Shown: positions 26,374 to 35,730 of the stretch, one piece after another
How positions within the stretch are numbered: the stretch's first letter is position 1
Layout: every line of letters starts with the position of its first letter
Assembly (NCBI GenBank): GCA_903939115.1
Contig: CAJAFV010000062.1
Coordinates: 1 to 64,000 of the forward strand
DNA length: 64,000 bases
Direction of reading: 5' to 3'
Source of the DNA: an uncultured Geobacteraceae bacterium
GTDB taxonomy: Bacteria > Desulfobacterota > Desulfuromonadia > Geobacterales > Pseudopelobacteraceae
Program-made: the position numbers and the translations under genes
The notes under the pieces: model-generated
What the model was told of the DNA's origin: nothing
Database searches by the model: none
Seen by the model: the letters and a program-made list of their open reading frames with translations, nothing else

Positions 26374-27396
26374 ATGAAAGGAAAGCCGTTTGTCGCAGCA
26401 GCTATGATAGCAGTCGGGACCCTTCTGGCGGGTTCAATCCCGTCTGGATTTGCAACGGAGGCAAAACCGAAGGAAGTGGTAATCGGGGTGCAGGTTATCC
26501 CCAACGGTGAAACACTGGCAAAAGCCAAGGGGTGGTATGAGAAGGAACTGGGCACGAAGGTGAGCTTCAAACAGTTTGATTCGGGACGGGATGTCAATAC
26601 CGCTCTGGCATCAAATGCCATCGACATCGGCCTGCTCGGTACGACTCCGGCAGCGGTCGGGATTGCCCGGGGAATTCCGTATGAAGTATTCTGGATTCAT
26701 GATGTCATCGGCGAGGCTGAATCCCTGGCGGTCAAGAACAAGGCCGGTATCAAATCGGTCAAGGATCTGGTCGGCAAGAAAGTAGCGGTGCCGGTCGGTT
26801 CGACGGCCCATTTCAGCTTGCTGAGCGCCCTGAAACTGGCCGGTGTCAAGCCTGCGGACGTCAAGATTCTTGATCTGCAGCCGCCTGATATTCTGGCCGC
26901 CTGGCAGCGTGGCGACATTGATGCCGCGTACGTCTGGCAACCGACCCTCGGGAAGCTCCTTGCCGATGATGGCACTGCGGTTACCGACAGCCGTCAGTTG
27001 GCTAAAAAAGGGTATGTTACCGCCGACATCGGTGTCGTGCGCAGCGAGTTTGCCCGCAAATATCCGGAACTTGTGACCAATTACGTAAAAATTCAGCTGA
27101 AGGCATACAAACATTACAAGAGCGATTTCAAGGATACCTCCGCAACCATCGGCAAGGCGCTGAACATCGACCAGGCTGAAGCAACGAAAGAAATCAACGA
27201 ACTGGTCTGGCTCTCCGGCAAGGAACAGCTCTCCAAAGCGTATTTCGGCAGCAGTGCCAAAAAGGGTGCTTTGCCGAAAATACTCAAGTCTACCGCCGAT
27301 TTTCTTGTTGAGCAGAAATCGATCGATAAGGCCCCCGGTCTTGATCTCTTTGAAAAAGCGGTTAATCCGTTGTTCATAGAAAAAGCCCTAAAATAA
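26374..27396 (+). CDS. NMT1/SsuA-type substrate-binding protein, module 2
   Basis: A 340-residue periplasmic binding protein with a signal peptide (AAAMIAVGTLLAGSIPSGFA). The mature part has VVIGVQVIPNGETLAKAKGW, GLLGTTPAAVGIARG and VPVGSTAHFSLLSALK, resembling sulfonate- or taurine-binding proteins. ATG 26374 is preferred because AAAGGAG touches the alternative ATG at 26368. Overlaps the ATPase gene by one base (TAATG). Confidence 0.9.
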   Translation: MKGKPFVAAAMIAVGTLLAGSIPSGFATEAKPKEVVIGVQVIPNGETLAKAKGWYEKELGTKVSFKQFDSGRDVNTALASNAIDIGLLGTTPAAVGIARGIPYEVFWIHDVIGEAESLAVKNKAGIKSVKDLVGKKVAVPVGSTAHFSLLSALKLAGVKPADVKILDLQPPDILAAWQRGDIDAAYVWQPTLGKLLADDGTAVTDSRQLAKKGYVTADIGVVRSEFARKYPELVTNYVKIQLKAYKHYKSDFKDTSATIGKALNIDQAEATKEINELVWLSGKEQLSKAYFGSSAKKGALPKILKSTADFLVEQKSIDKAPGLDLFEKAVNPLFIEKALK

Positions 27397-28235
27397 TGCT
27401 GCGGTGCATGGCGATACTGGAAGATAATGACACCACCGCCAATTCACCGGAAATACTGTCTCTCGATCAGCTGAATCTTACCTACAGTGCCGGCAACGCT
27501 CAAGTCACGGCCCTGGAAGATATCAATCTCAAGATCCATGAGGGTGAATTCGTCTGCCTGCTCGGCCCTTCCGGGTGCGGGAAAAGTACGCTGCTGAAAA
27601 TCATGGCCGGATTTATTCCCCCCAGCAGCGGCAGCGCTACGATTGATGGTGAAACGATTCAGGGGCCGGACTGGCATCGGGGTGTGGTGTTTCAGCATCC
27701 ACCCCTCTATCCCTGGCTGACAGTACGGGAGAACATCGGCTTCGGTCTGAAAATGCGGGGGGTTGACAAAAAGGTGAGCCGGGAACTGATCGACACGTAT
27801 CTGGAAAAAGTCCGATTGACCCGATTTGCGGAGTTGAAACCATATGAACTGTCCGGCGGTATGAAACAGCGGGTGGCGATTGCCCGGGTGCTGGTGAACA
27901 ATCCTCGGATACTGCTCATGGATGAACCGTTCGGAGCTCTTGACGCCCTGACGCGGGAAGAGATGCAGAACCTGGTCAGAAGCATCTGGTGGGAAACCAA
28001 GAAGACGGTACTGTTCATAACCCACGATGTCGATGAAGCCCTGTCACTCGGGACACGGGTGCTGGTCATGTCACGGGGGCCGGGTAAAATCATTATGAAC
28101 TTCAGAACTCATTTCAGTGAATTTATCACCGCCGATAACAGTAATGTCACTCGGGCCTCCCGGGAATTCCAGCAGCTCCGGACAACACTGCTGGACCTGA
28201 TCAGCAACCAGCCGGAACTTTCCTATGCCATATAG
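27396..28235 (+). CDS. NitT/TauT-type ABC transporter ATPase, module 2
   Basis: A 279-residue ATPase. Walker A is GPSGCGKST, the signature LSGGMKQRVAIARVL, and Walker B ILLMDEPFGALD. TauB/SsuB-like tail ending LSYAI. Its start overlaps the binding-protein stop. A second ATG at 27408 (MAILEDND) is possible. Confidence 0.92.
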   Translation: MLRCMAILEDNDTTANSPEILSLDQLNLTYSAGNAQVTALEDINLKIHEGEFVCLLGPSGCGKSTLLKIMAGFIPPSSGSATIDGETIQGPDWHRGVVFQHPPLYPWLTVRENIGFGLKMRGVDKKVSRELIDTYLEKVRLTRFAELKPYELSGGMKQRVAIARVLVNNPRILLMDEPFGALDALTREEMQNLVRSIWWETKKTVLFITHDVDEALSLGTRVLVMSRGPGKIIMNFRTHFSEFITADNSNVTRASREFQQLRTTLLDLISNQPELSYAI

Positions 28236-28268
28236 GGACACCAAAATAAATACTCAAAAGGATAAATT

Positions 28269-29042
28269 ATGAAGAACTTGAAAACGATTACCATGATGCT
28301 TTTACTTGCCCTTGTTCTCTCCACCGGTACTGTCTTTGCCGCCAAACCGGTTCTGAATGTCGGGACTGAAGGAGTCTATGCCCCTTTTACCTTTACGGAC
28401 AAGCAAGGCAATCTCACCGGCTACGATATTGAAGTGTTGAAAGAAGCGGGAAAACGGGCCGGTTTTGACGTTAAATTTCTTCCGACTCCGTGGGACAGTA
28501 TGTTTCTCGGTCTGGAAGCAAAGAAGTTCGATGTGATCGCCAATCAGATCAGCAAAAATCCGCAACGGGAGAAAAAATTTCTTTTCTCCGAAAACAGTTA
28601 TCTGGTTTCCGCTGTCCAGTTGATCGTACGTGGCGACCGTAACGACATAAACAGCCTTGAAGACCTCCGGGGGCGCAAGGTCGGCACATCAGTCGGCAGC
28701 AACTACACAAAAACACTGGAAGATTTCAACAGCAAAAAGGATGTTGACCTGAAGTACTATGACGGCAACTTTACCACCGTTCTGCAGGATATCGTCTCCG
28801 GGCGTATTGACGCCACCCTCAACGACCGGCTCACCGTCGGCTACAACATCAAGCAGCTCAACCTGAATGTGAAACCGGTTGGAAAGCCGATTGATCTTGC
28901 CCCAAGCTACTTCGTCTTCCGTCAGGATCAGGAAGGTCAGAAACTTAAAAAACTTGTGGACAGTGGCTTAAATACCCTTAAGAAAGACGGCACCCTCACC
29001 AAGCTATCGGTCAAATGGTTCGGTGCGGATTACACGAAATGA
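28269..29042 (+). CDS. Polar amino-acid (cystine-like) substrate-binding protein
   Basis: A 257-residue periplasmic binding protein of family 3. Signal peptide TMMLLLALVLSTGTVFA; the mature part begins KPVLNVGTEGVYAPFTF, with DIEVLKEAGKRAGF, typical of FliY/TcyA-type cystine or other polar amino-acid receptors. AAGGA precedes the ATG. It may act with the following permease. The specificity for cystine is inferred from context. Confidence 0.88.
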   Translation: MKNLKTITMMLLLALVLSTGTVFAAKPVLNVGTEGVYAPFTFTDKQGNLTGYDIEVLKEAGKRAGFDVKFLPTPWDSMFLGLEAKKFDVIANQISKNPQREKKFLFSENSYLVSAVQLIVRGDRNDINSLEDLRGRKVGTSVGSNYTKTLEDFNSKKDVDLKYYDGNFTTVLQDIVSGRIDATLNDRLTVGYNIKQLNLNVKPVGKPIDLAPSYFVFRQDQEGQKLKKLVDSGLNTLKKDGTLTKLSVKWFGADYTK

Positions 29043-29079
29043 GTCTGATCCGTAACGGCGTCTCTTCCGGAGGCGCCTG

Positions 29080-29799
29080 ATGCCCCCCTTTCTGGATTAT
29101 GCGTTCATGGTGGAGACACTGCCGGAGATTGCGGCTCTTATTCCGGTTACTCTGCATCTGACGGTTGTTTCCATGGTGATAGCCATGACTATCGGGCTGA
29201 TTACCGCGCTCGTCAGGTTGTACCGGGTACCGTTGGCACGGCAGCTGGCCACGTTTTACATCTCCTTTATCCGGGGTACGCCCCTTCTGGTGCAGATGTA
29301 TCTGGCATATTACGGGATACCCAAAGCGCTTGATTATCTGGCGGCACATACCGGCTTGACGATCAATATCAACGGTATTCCGGCAATTGTTTTTGTCTAT
29401 GTGTCACTCTCACTGAACGTCGGCGCGTATTTGTCGGAAACGATCCGGGGAGCGATCGAGGCGGTGGACAAGGGACAGATAGAGGCAGCAGTTTCACTTG
29501 GGATGGGTCGCTGGAAAGGGTTGCGGTATGTTGTGCTGCCACAGGCATTGGTCATCGCTCTCCCCAACTTTGGCAATACCCTGATCAGTACGCTCAAGGA
29601 TACGTCACTGGCATTCATGATCTCGGTCGTTGAAATGATGGGGCAGGCAAAACTCCTTGGGGCGCGGACCCTGCAATTTTTTGAGGTGTACATTGTCGTT
29701 GCGCTCCTTTACTGGGTGGTGTGCGTGCTCATTGAGCAAGGAATTGCCTTGCTTGAGGTACGCATCAAACGGCATAGAGGGGCGGTAATGGCAACATGA
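29080..29799 (+). CDS. Polar amino-acid ABC transporter permease
   Basis: A 239-residue His/Glu/Gln/Arg/opine-family permease. It has VRLYRVPLARQLATFYISFI, RGTPLLVQMYLAYYG, and the EAA loop EAAVSLGMGRWKGLRYVVLP. The TcyB/YecS type is likely. No matching ATPase follows; the next 314 bases (29800-30113) hold a promoter and leader E8. The ATPase may be shared or encoded elsewhere. Confidence 0.9.
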   Translation: MPPFLDYAFMVETLPEIAALIPVTLHLTVVSMVIAMTIGLITALVRLYRVPLARQLATFYISFIRGTPLLVQMYLAYYGIPKALDYLAAHTGLTININGIPAIVFVYVSLSLNVGAYLSETIRGAIEAVDKGQIEAAVSLGMGRWKGLRYVVLPQALVIALPNFGNTLISTLKDTSLAFMISVVEMMGQAKLLGARTLQFFEVYIVVALLYWVVCVLIEQGIALLEVRIKRHRGAVMAT

Positions 29800-29872
29800 T
29801 TTTTTTCGGAAGAATTTGCTGCTCTCGTCATAGCCGTTACGGCAGTAATGCAGGCAGTAGTAATATTAGTAT

Positions 29873-29930
29873 ATAACATTTGTAGGTATTGTATTTAAAT
29901 GTTGACACTCTGATAATGGTTTGTTAGTAG
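29873..29930 (+). promoter_or_regulatory. Promoter with upstream AT-rich box for leader E8
   Basis: TTGACA at 29902-29907, a 17-base spacer and TAGTAG at 29925-29930. The box ATAACATTTGTAGGTATTGT lies immediately upstream, matching those before E6, E10 and E11. Confidence 0.6.
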
Positions 29931-29974
29931 TAACCATACATTTTAAAATTTCGTTCGAATAATTGTACAGCAGT

Positions 29975-30038
29975 GGCTGACCAGAAAAACTGGAGGTTGA
30001 GGATGGGCATACAGCTCACCCTTGACCTTTTTTTTGTT
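29975..30038 (+). ncRNA. Leader RNA copy E8
   Basis: GGCTGACCAGAAAAACTGGA, then AGGTTGAGG pairing with CCTTGACCT (two G-U pairs), and TTTTTTTT. It ends about 75 bases before the binding-protein start. The paired arms differ from E6 while the pairing is kept. Confidence 0.88.
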
Positions 30039-30113
30039 TTTCAGGCAGGAGCGATAGTTCTTATCACCGTAAATCAAAGTGATACACCACCACAAAAAAA
30101 GGAGGTACACAGT

Positions 30114-31070
30114 ATGAAAAAAGCAGTCAAGTTTGTAGCAGCTTTGAGCGCAGTAGCAGCCCTTACCATCGGCATATCAGGAGTAGCCACGGCAAAAAAA
30201 GAAGAAGCTCCGGCCAAAATCATTGTCTCTGATGCCAAAACGACCCACCACCTGAACCTGTATGTCGCAAATGATTTGGGGTTCTTCAAGAAACACAACC
30301 TTGATGTTACCATAGTGGAAGCAAAGGAGTTATCCAACGCCAGAGATGCCGTTGTTTCCGGCCAGGCCGACGTGTTCTGGTCATGCCCGACCGTTGCTAT
30401 CGCCGCTATTGCCAATGGAGCACCGCTCAAAATTATCTCCCAGGTTAAAACCCCCTGTACCTCTGTGCTGATCGTTAAAAAGGATTCGCCGCTTAAAACC
30501 TGGCAGGATCTGAAAGGAAAACATATTGCCGGCATTTCGCCAACGTGCGAAGCGGTTATTGCCTATGAAAAGAAGGCCCGTGAGAACGGTGGGGAGTTCC
30601 TCCTTGAAAAGCTCGGCGGCGGGCCGTCTATAGCGGCGCTTGAGGCCGGTAAAGTTGACGGTGCAATCCTTGAAGAACCACACGTCAGTATCGCAGAACT
30701 TAAGGGGTACAAAGTTATCCTGCGTGATGCAGCCTCCCAGGTCCCATGCCGCACCATAAACGCCCGTACCGGGTATCTGAAGGAGAATCCGGAGGCACTC
30801 AAACGCTTCATTGAAGCAATCAAAGAGGCCAATGCATTCATCCTTAAAGATCCTTCAGGTAAACAGGTGGTTGAAATCGCCAAAAAATACACCGGTGCTC
30901 CGGAAGATGCCATTAAACATGGTAATGGCCGTCTTAAATTCACCACAGTCATCCAGGAAAAGGGGCTGAGCGCTCTGGCTGACGAGTTAGTGTCGTTGAA
31001 GAACATTAAAGAGAATCCGGGAACCAGGCTCTATGCCGCCGAGTTCAAAGGTATCACCTGGGGTAAATAG
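30114..31070 (+). CDS. NMT1-type ABC substrate-binding protein
   Basis: A 318-residue periplasmic binding protein with a signal peptide (VKFVAALSAVAALTIGISGV then ATA). It shows NLYVANDLGFFKKHNLDVT and VFWSCPTVAIAAIANGA, typical of NitT/TauT receptors. Three cysteine pairs or singles (TPCTS, PTCEA, VPCRT) are unusual for this family. ATG 30114 has AAAGGAGG upstream; the longer in-frame ORF only runs through leader E8. A sulfur-compound ligand is likely from context. Confidence 0.9.
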   Translation: MKKAVKFVAALSAVAALTIGISGVATAKKEEAPAKIIVSDAKTTHHLNLYVANDLGFFKKHNLDVTIVEAKELSNARDAVVSGQADVFWSCPTVAIAAIANGAPLKIISQVKTPCTSVLIVKKDSPLKTWQDLKGKHIAGISPTCEAVIAYEKKARENGGEFLLEKLGGGPSIAALEAGKVDGAILEEPHVSIAELKGYKVILRDAASQVPCRTINARTGYLKENPEALKRFIEAIKEANAFILKDPSGKQVVEIAKKYTGAPEDAIKHGNGRLKFTTVIQEKGLSALADELVSLKNIKENPGTRLYAAEFKGITWGK

Positions 31071-31097
31071 TATCTTTTTTTGAGTTTTAAGGTTTCA

Positions 31098-31193
31098 TAT
31101 CCGCCTTTATCTTTCTTTCTCCCTGTTAAAAAGCCTTTGAAGTCAAAAGCAAACTCTTTTATTTAACAGGGATAAAAGGGATGAAAGCGGATA
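31098..31193 (+). repeat. Imperfect long inverted repeat
   Basis: The arm at 31098-31130 (TATCCGCCTTTATCTTTC then TTTCTCCCTGTTAAA) is nearly the reverse complement of 31162-31193 (TTTAACAGGGATAAAAGG then GATGAAAGCGGATA). It looks like an intergenic repeat element of the kind scattered in bacterial genomes. It could also form a large hairpin after the binding-protein gene. Confidence 0.6.
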
Positions 31194-31287
31194 ACAGCAA
31201 ATACAAAAAGTTTTTTGTTTGAAATTAAATAGTTATTAACAACATCGTAGTTCCGGCTCACATGGGTTGGGATTTGAGGACTTATAC

Positions 31288-32187
31288 TTGAAAAAAATTG
31301 TTTCCGCTTCCATAAGCTTCCTGCTGCTGACAACACTGCTTGCACTGTCCGGCTGTCAGAACCGAACACCATTACAAGGGACCGCCCCTCAGGCCAAGCT
31401 GCCTCGTGTCGGTTTCAACCCTAACCCGTTGCTTGGACCTCTTTATGCCGCCCAGGCAAAAGATAAAGCGTGGGCGTTGACCAAATTCGGGACTGGCGGG
31501 GATATCGGTTATGCGCTTATTTCCGGAGATGTTGACGCCGGTTTTGTTGAAACCGAAAAGGCGCTCCAATTAATCAAAGCGCCAGGAGGAGAAAAGCTGA
31601 AGGTAGCCGGGGCGATTCAGTTTCCGTACGGAGCCACTCTGGTCGTGCGCAAAGATCTGAAGGTACACCTCAGTGACCTGACGGGGAAACGCATTGCCGC
31701 ACTGGAAGCCGATTGTATCCTTAACCATCAGTTCAACAAGGATGCCAAACGGCACGGCCTCGATTACAAAACCCTTAAATTCAGTTACATGCCGTTTGCT
31801 GACATGCTGCCGGCACTGGAAGCCAAGGCAGTCGATGCGGCATTGGTTAAAGGGGCCCAAGCTGTGCTGGCAGAGCTTCAGGGACACAAGGTCATCTATC
31901 AGAACTGGGATATCAAAGCCGGCGCCGATGACTGCTGTCCGCCATCCATTGCTCAGACGGAGTATTTCCTGCTGGTGCGGGAAGAAGCCGTAGAGCGGGT
32001 TAAACCATTGATAACTGCTCTTGTGATTTCCAGTGACCTGCCGCCGACCCAGCTTCGTCAGGCAATCAGCGCACAGCTTGGCTACCCTGCTGTGGCTCTG
32101 GAGCCGTATCCGACCGCCACATTTGCCGTGGTGTCACCGGAACAGGCAAAGCTTCTGGGAGAAAAACGATGTCTGTTGACTCGATAA
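31288..32187 (+). CDS. Substrate-binding lipoprotein of the ABC transporter
   Basis: A 299-residue lipoprotein. The start is probably TTG 31288, with GAGGA eight bases upstream. The lipobox is LALSGC. The body is a shortened NMT1-type receptor: VGFNPNPLLGPLYAAQAKDK, IGYALISGDVDAGFVETEKA. It carries a DDCCPP segment and EADCIL. It may deliver the ligand together with, or instead of, the protein at 30114. Its end overlaps the permease start by 19 bases. Confidence 0.82.
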   Translation: MKKIVSASISFLLLTTLLALSGCQNRTPLQGTAPQAKLPRVGFNPNPLLGPLYAAQAKDKAWALTKFGTGGDIGYALISGDVDAGFVETEKALQLIKAPGGEKLKVAGAIQFPYGATLVVRKDLKVHLSDLTGKRIAALEADCILNHQFNKDAKRHGLDYKTLKFSYMPFADMLPALEAKAVDAALVKGAQAVLAELQGHKVIYQNWDIKAGADDCCPPSIAQTEYFLLVREEAVERVKPLITALVISSDLPPTQLRQAISAQLGYPAVALEPYPTATFAVVSPEQAKLLGEKRCLLTR

Positions 32188-33026
32188 TTCGGGACAGCGC
32201 CACATCACGGCGCGGATTGCGCTGGTGGAACCTGCTGGTACGCGAACTGGAGGTGTTTCTTCGTGCTTCCTTCGGCAGTGTCTTTTCCCGCGAGTTCCTG
32301 ACAGTGCTGATTCCGCTGTTGATTCTCTGGGAGGCCCTGCCACGTCTCGGGATCGTGCCGAGAACATTGGTGCCGCCGCCCTCTGCGGTGGTTATGACTT
32401 TTCGGGATATGGTGGTCGATCTCAATATGCTCGAACACGTCACCTCAAGTGCGATTCGTTTTGGCGCCGGGTTTCTGTTGGCTTTGATCACCGCCTTTCC
32501 GATCGGGGTTCTGATGGGGTGGAATCTCTTCATTCGTAAACATGCTCTGCCGTTGTTTCAGATTCTTGCTCCGGTGCCACCGCCCGCCTGGGTTCCGATC
32601 ACCATTATACTCTTCGGCGTCGGTCTGCCGATGCAGATTTTTCTGATTTTCCTAGGGGTGTTTTACCCGATTCTGTTCAACACCTATCAGGGGATCAAGG
32701 AGACTGACCCGCGCTATCTCGCCTCCGCCCGGGTTTTCGGCGCCAGCGAATTCACACTGATCACCCGGGTCTATATCTGGCACGCCCTCGGTTCCGTCAT
32801 TATGGGGATCAAGATCGGTATCGCTCTCGGCTTGATTATGCTGGTAATCTCCGAAATGTACGGTGGTCGCAGCGGTATCGGTTGGCTGCTGCTCGAAGCC
32901 AAGGAGTATTTCCAGATCGATCGCATGGTTGTCTGTATGGTGCTGCTCGGCTTTATCGGCTGGTTTCTCATCGAGGTGATGAAATACATAGAATTGAAAC
33001 TGGCTGTCTGGCGGATCGGCAGATGA
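32169..33026 (+). CDS. NitT/TauT-type ABC transporter permease
   Basis: A 285-residue permease with six or so hydrophobic segments. The EAA-like loop is ARVFGASEFTLITRVYIWHA. It overlaps the lipoprotein gene at its start, and the ATPase gene follows five bases after its stop. Confidence 0.9.
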   Translation: MSVDSIIRDSATSRRGLRWWNLLVRELEVFLRASFGSVFSREFLTVLIPLLILWEALPRLGIVPRTLVPPPSAVVMTFRDMVVDLNMLEHVTSSAIRFGAGFLLALITAFPIGVLMGWNLFIRKHALPLFQILAPVPPPAWVPITIILFGVGLPMQIFLIFLGVFYPILFNTYQGIKETDPRYLASARVFGASEFTLITRVYIWHALGSVIMGIKIGIALGLIMLVISEMYGGRSGIGWLLLEAKEYFQIDRMVVCMVLLGFIGWFLIEVMKYIELKLAVWRIGR

Positions 33027-33030
33027 TGAC

Positions 33031-33903
33031 ATGATAGAGGCGAAGCGCATCAGCAAATTTTTCTCGGTAGTGAATGACGACCGGACAGCCGAAGGTTTTA
33101 CTGTATTAAACTCGGTCTCGTTACGTATCGAGAGCGGTTCTTTCGTGTCGCTTCTTGGCCCTTCCGGGTGCGGCAAGTCGACCTTTCTGGAAATCTTGGC
33201 CGGACTCCAGGCTCCAAGTGACGGCCAGGTATGGATTGACGACAAGTTGGTGCTGGAACCGCTGCCGGCTACGAGAAAAGATATGGAGGAGTATCGAAAA
33301 AAGTATCGCTTTCTCTCTCCCATTGCCAACAGTCTGTTCCGTGATAATCCGAAGCATGACATTGCCATGATCTTTCAGGATTACGCCGTGTTTCCCTGGA
33401 TGACCGCCCGCCAGAATGTTCTTTTTACCCTGAAACTGCGAGGGGTGCACAAAAGTGAGCGGGAGGGGGCGGCAGCGTATTACCTGCGCCTCGTCGGTCT
33501 GGTCGGGTCGGAGAACAAATACCCGTCACAGCTCTCTGGTGGTATGCGCCAACGGTTAGCTCTGGCGCGGGCTCTCTCCGTTGAACCGCGTATCATCCTC
33601 ATGGACGAGCCGTTCGCCGCCGTTGATGCCTTGACCCGTGAACGGCTGCAGGAAGATCTGCTCCGGTTATGGCAGGAAACGAAAAAGACGATCGTCCTGG
33701 TGACGCACGATGTTGATGAGGCGGTTTATCTCTCCGATGAAGTGGTGGTATTCTCGCCGCTGCCCGGTTCCATCAGAAATAAGGTCGTTGTTGATATTCC
33801 GCGTCCCCGTCGGCGCTCCTCATCTGAAATCAGGGAGATTAAGGAACGATTGCTGGCGATGTACAGGTACGATACGGTCCATGAATCAGATTACAGCATT
33901 TAA
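33031..33903 (+). CDS. NitT/TauT-type ABC transporter ATPase
   Basis: A 290-residue ATPase. Walker A is GPSGCGKST, the signature LSGGMRQRLALARAL, and Walker B IILMDEPFAAVD. It has an insertion of about 25 residues between Walker A and the Q-loop (ATRKDMEEYRKKYRFLSP) compared with the other TauB-like ATPases of the window. Confidence 0.92.
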   Translation: MIEAKRISKFFSVVNDDRTAEGFTVLNSVSLRIESGSFVSLLGPSGCGKSTFLEILAGLQAPSDGQVWIDDKLVLEPLPATRKDMEEYRKKYRFLSPIANSLFRDNPKHDIAMIFQDYAVFPWMTARQNVLFTLKLRGVHKSEREGAAAYYLRLVGLVGSENKYPSQLSGGMRQRLALARALSVEPRIILMDEPFAAVDALTRERLQEDLLRLWQETKKTIVLVTHDVDEAVYLSDEVVVFSPLPGSIRNKVVVDIPRPRRRSSSEIREIKERLLAMYRYDTVHESDYSI

Positions 33904-33912
33904 GCGGTTTCG

Positions 33913-34028
33913 ATAAAAGTCCATCTGCGGCGTTACGCTCAGGCTTCTTCATTGCGACGTACCTTCAGGTACGCCTCATTCGAAACCTTTGCAAGCCTTG
34001 CAGCTGGAGCTTTTCTCTGTGCCGCAAT
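33913..34028. repeat. Intergenic repeat element with inner palindrome
   Basis: The region reads TCCATCTGCGGCGTTACGCT and continues through ACGTACCTTCAGGTACGCCT to GCTTTTCTCTGTGCCGC. I recognise this type as a dispersed REP-like intergenic repeat in Geobacter and other bacteria, though I cannot search for copies. It fills most of the 146-base gap before the cysteine synthase 2 gene. Confidence 0.6.
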
Positions 34029-34049
34029 AATTCGTAAAGGAATGTGAAT

Positions 34050-35021
34050 ATGAGCAATTCTGCTCCCCTCTCCGGGAACAAAACCTTCCGTAATACCATC
34101 TACGACGACATCACCGGTGCCATCGGCAGTACGCCGCTGGTGCGCCTCCGTAAGCTCACTGAGGGTGCGCATGCAACTGTGGTGGCGAAGGTTGAATCCT
34201 TCAATCCGCTCAACAGCGTTAAATGCCGCGTTGGCGCTGCCATGATTGAGGCGGCGGAGCGGGACGGCAGACTAAAGCCGGGCATGACGGTCATTGAACC
34301 GACTTCCGGCAACACCGGCATTGGTCTGGCATTTGCCTGCCGTGCCAAGGGGTATCGATTGGTTATAACCATGCCGGAGACCATGTCTATTGAACGGCGA
34401 AAACTGATGCAGATGCTGGGGGCGGAACTGGTGTTGACCCCCGGTCCGGACGGCATGGTCGGCTCGATCAACAAGGCGAAAGAGCTCAACCGGCTCATTC
34501 CTGGCAGTTTCATGCCGCTGCAGTTCGAGAACCCGGCCAACCCGCAGGTGCACCGCGAGACGACTGCGGAAGAAATCTGGGCTGACACTGAAGGCAAGGC
34601 GGACATCCTGGTTGCCGGAGTCGGTACCGGCGGCACCATTACCGGTGTTTCTGAGGTTCTTAAGAGTCGCAAGCCATCTTTCCGCTCTATCGCCGTGGAA
34701 CCGGAAGCATCACCGGTCCTTTCCGGCGGCAAGCCGGGACCACATCGCATTCAGGGGATCGGTGCCGGATTTATTCCGACTATCCTCAATCGCAAAATTA
34801 TCGATGAGGTTATTCAGGTAACCAACGAAGATGCCTTTGACACTGCCCGAAGAGTGGCGCTGGATGAAGGAATCTTATGCGGTATTTCATCCGGGGCCGC
34901 AGTATGGGCAGCACTTTTGGCAGCACGGCGTGTGGAGAATGCCGGTAAGCTGATTGTCGTCATATTGCCCGATTCAGGTGAGAGATATATTACAACCCAA
35001 TTGTCGGAACAGGCGGAATAA
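34050..35021 (+). CDS. Cysteine synthase 2 (diverged)
   Basis: A 323-residue PLP enzyme of the O-acetylserine sulfhydrylase family. The PLP lysine is K58 in [24 protein letters not shown] and [10 protein letters not shown] are kept. It is clearly different from the copies at 7333 and 53115. Start chosen at ATG 34050 with TAAAGG upstream. It is followed by corrinoid methyltransfer genes, so it may capture the sulfide or thiol freed there. Another sulfur or amino-acid specificity is possible. Confidence 0.92.
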   Translation: MSNSAPLSGNKTFRNTIYDDITGAIGSTPLVRLRKLTEGAHATVVAKVESFNPLNSVKCRVGAAMIEAAERDGRLKPGMTVIEPTSGNTGIGLAFACRAKGYRLVITMPETMSIERRKLMQMLGAELVLTPGPDGMVGSINKAKELNRLIPGSFMPLQFENPANPQVHRETTAEEIWADTEGKADILVAGVGTGGTITGVSEVLKSRKPSFRSIAVEPEASPVLSGGKPGPHRIQGIGAGFIPTILNRKIIDEVIQVTNEDAFDTARRVALDEGILCGISSGAAVWAALLAARRVENAGKLIVVILPDSGERYITTQLSEQAE

Positions 35022-35033
35022 AAGGAGCAAAAA

Positions 35034-35690
35034 ATGTCGAACATTAAAACAGCAGATGAGTATTTTAAAGAGTTGTCCGAGGCTGTCGTAGAGATGGATG
35101 AGGAGAGGGCGGTAACTGCTGCAAACGCATCACTGGTTGCGGGTGTCGATGCGTATGATGCCATACAGCAGGGGTTGTCGGACGGCATGACACGGGCCGG
35201 GCAGCTCTTCGAGGATGAAGAGTATTTTATCCCGGAACTGCTGATGTGTTCAGATGCCATGTATGCCGGACTGGAAGTTCTCAAGCCGCACCTGAAAAAA
35301 ACTGTCGTGAGCAGAGGCACGGTTGTGATCGGGGTCATTGAGGGGGATACACATGATATCGGTAAAAATATGGTGCGGATCATGTTTGAAACCGGTGGCT
35401 TCAACGTTATCGATCTCGGGCGGGATGTTCCTCCGCAGCGTTTCGTCGATACGGCGCGGGACGCCAAAGCAGACATAATCGCTCTGTCCACGTTGATGAC
35501 TACAACCATGGATGGCATGGGGACTGTCGTTAAACTGCTTAATGAGTCCAACCTTCGTGACGGCATCAAAGTCATGGTCGGCGGAGGTCCCATATCGGCC
35601 GGTTTTGCCAAGCGCATCGGTGCCGACGGCTATGCGGTCAATGCCTCCGAGGCGGTTAAGGTGGCACGGGAACTTGTCGGGAACGGCTGA
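35034..35690 (+). CDS. Methyltransferase corrinoid protein (MtbC/MtaC type)
   Basis: A 218-residue cobalamin-binding protein: an N-terminal helical cap domain and a Rossmann domain with the D-x-H-x-x-G motif GDTHDIG. H107 is the lower cobalt ligand. It carries a methyl group as methyl-Co(III). It starts 12 bases after cysteine synthase 2 and is followed by a methyltransferase and a corrinoid activator, so a full methyl-transfer set is present. Confidence 0.93.
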   Translation: MSNIKTADEYFKELSEAVVEMDEERAVTAANASLVAGVDAYDAIQQGLSDGMTRAGQLFEDEEYFIPELLMCSDAMYAGLEVLKPHLKKTVVSRGTVVIGVIEGDTHDIGKNMVRIMFETGGFNVIDLGRDVPPQRFVDTARDAKADIIALSTLMTTTMDGMGTVVKLLNESNLRDGIKVMVGGGPISAGFAKRIGADGYAVNASEAVKVARELVGNG

Positions 35691-35730
35691 TGCCACCGGT
35701 GTCAGAAATTGGTTGATTAAGGAGACGTGA

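Noticed and set aside
29973-30113. N-terminal extension of the receptor gene, beginning MADQKNW
   Set aside because: It is a reading through leader RNA E8. The same seven codons appear before 38689 because the leader sequence is conserved there too. Copies with four A residues break the frame, so a conserved leader peptide is not supported.
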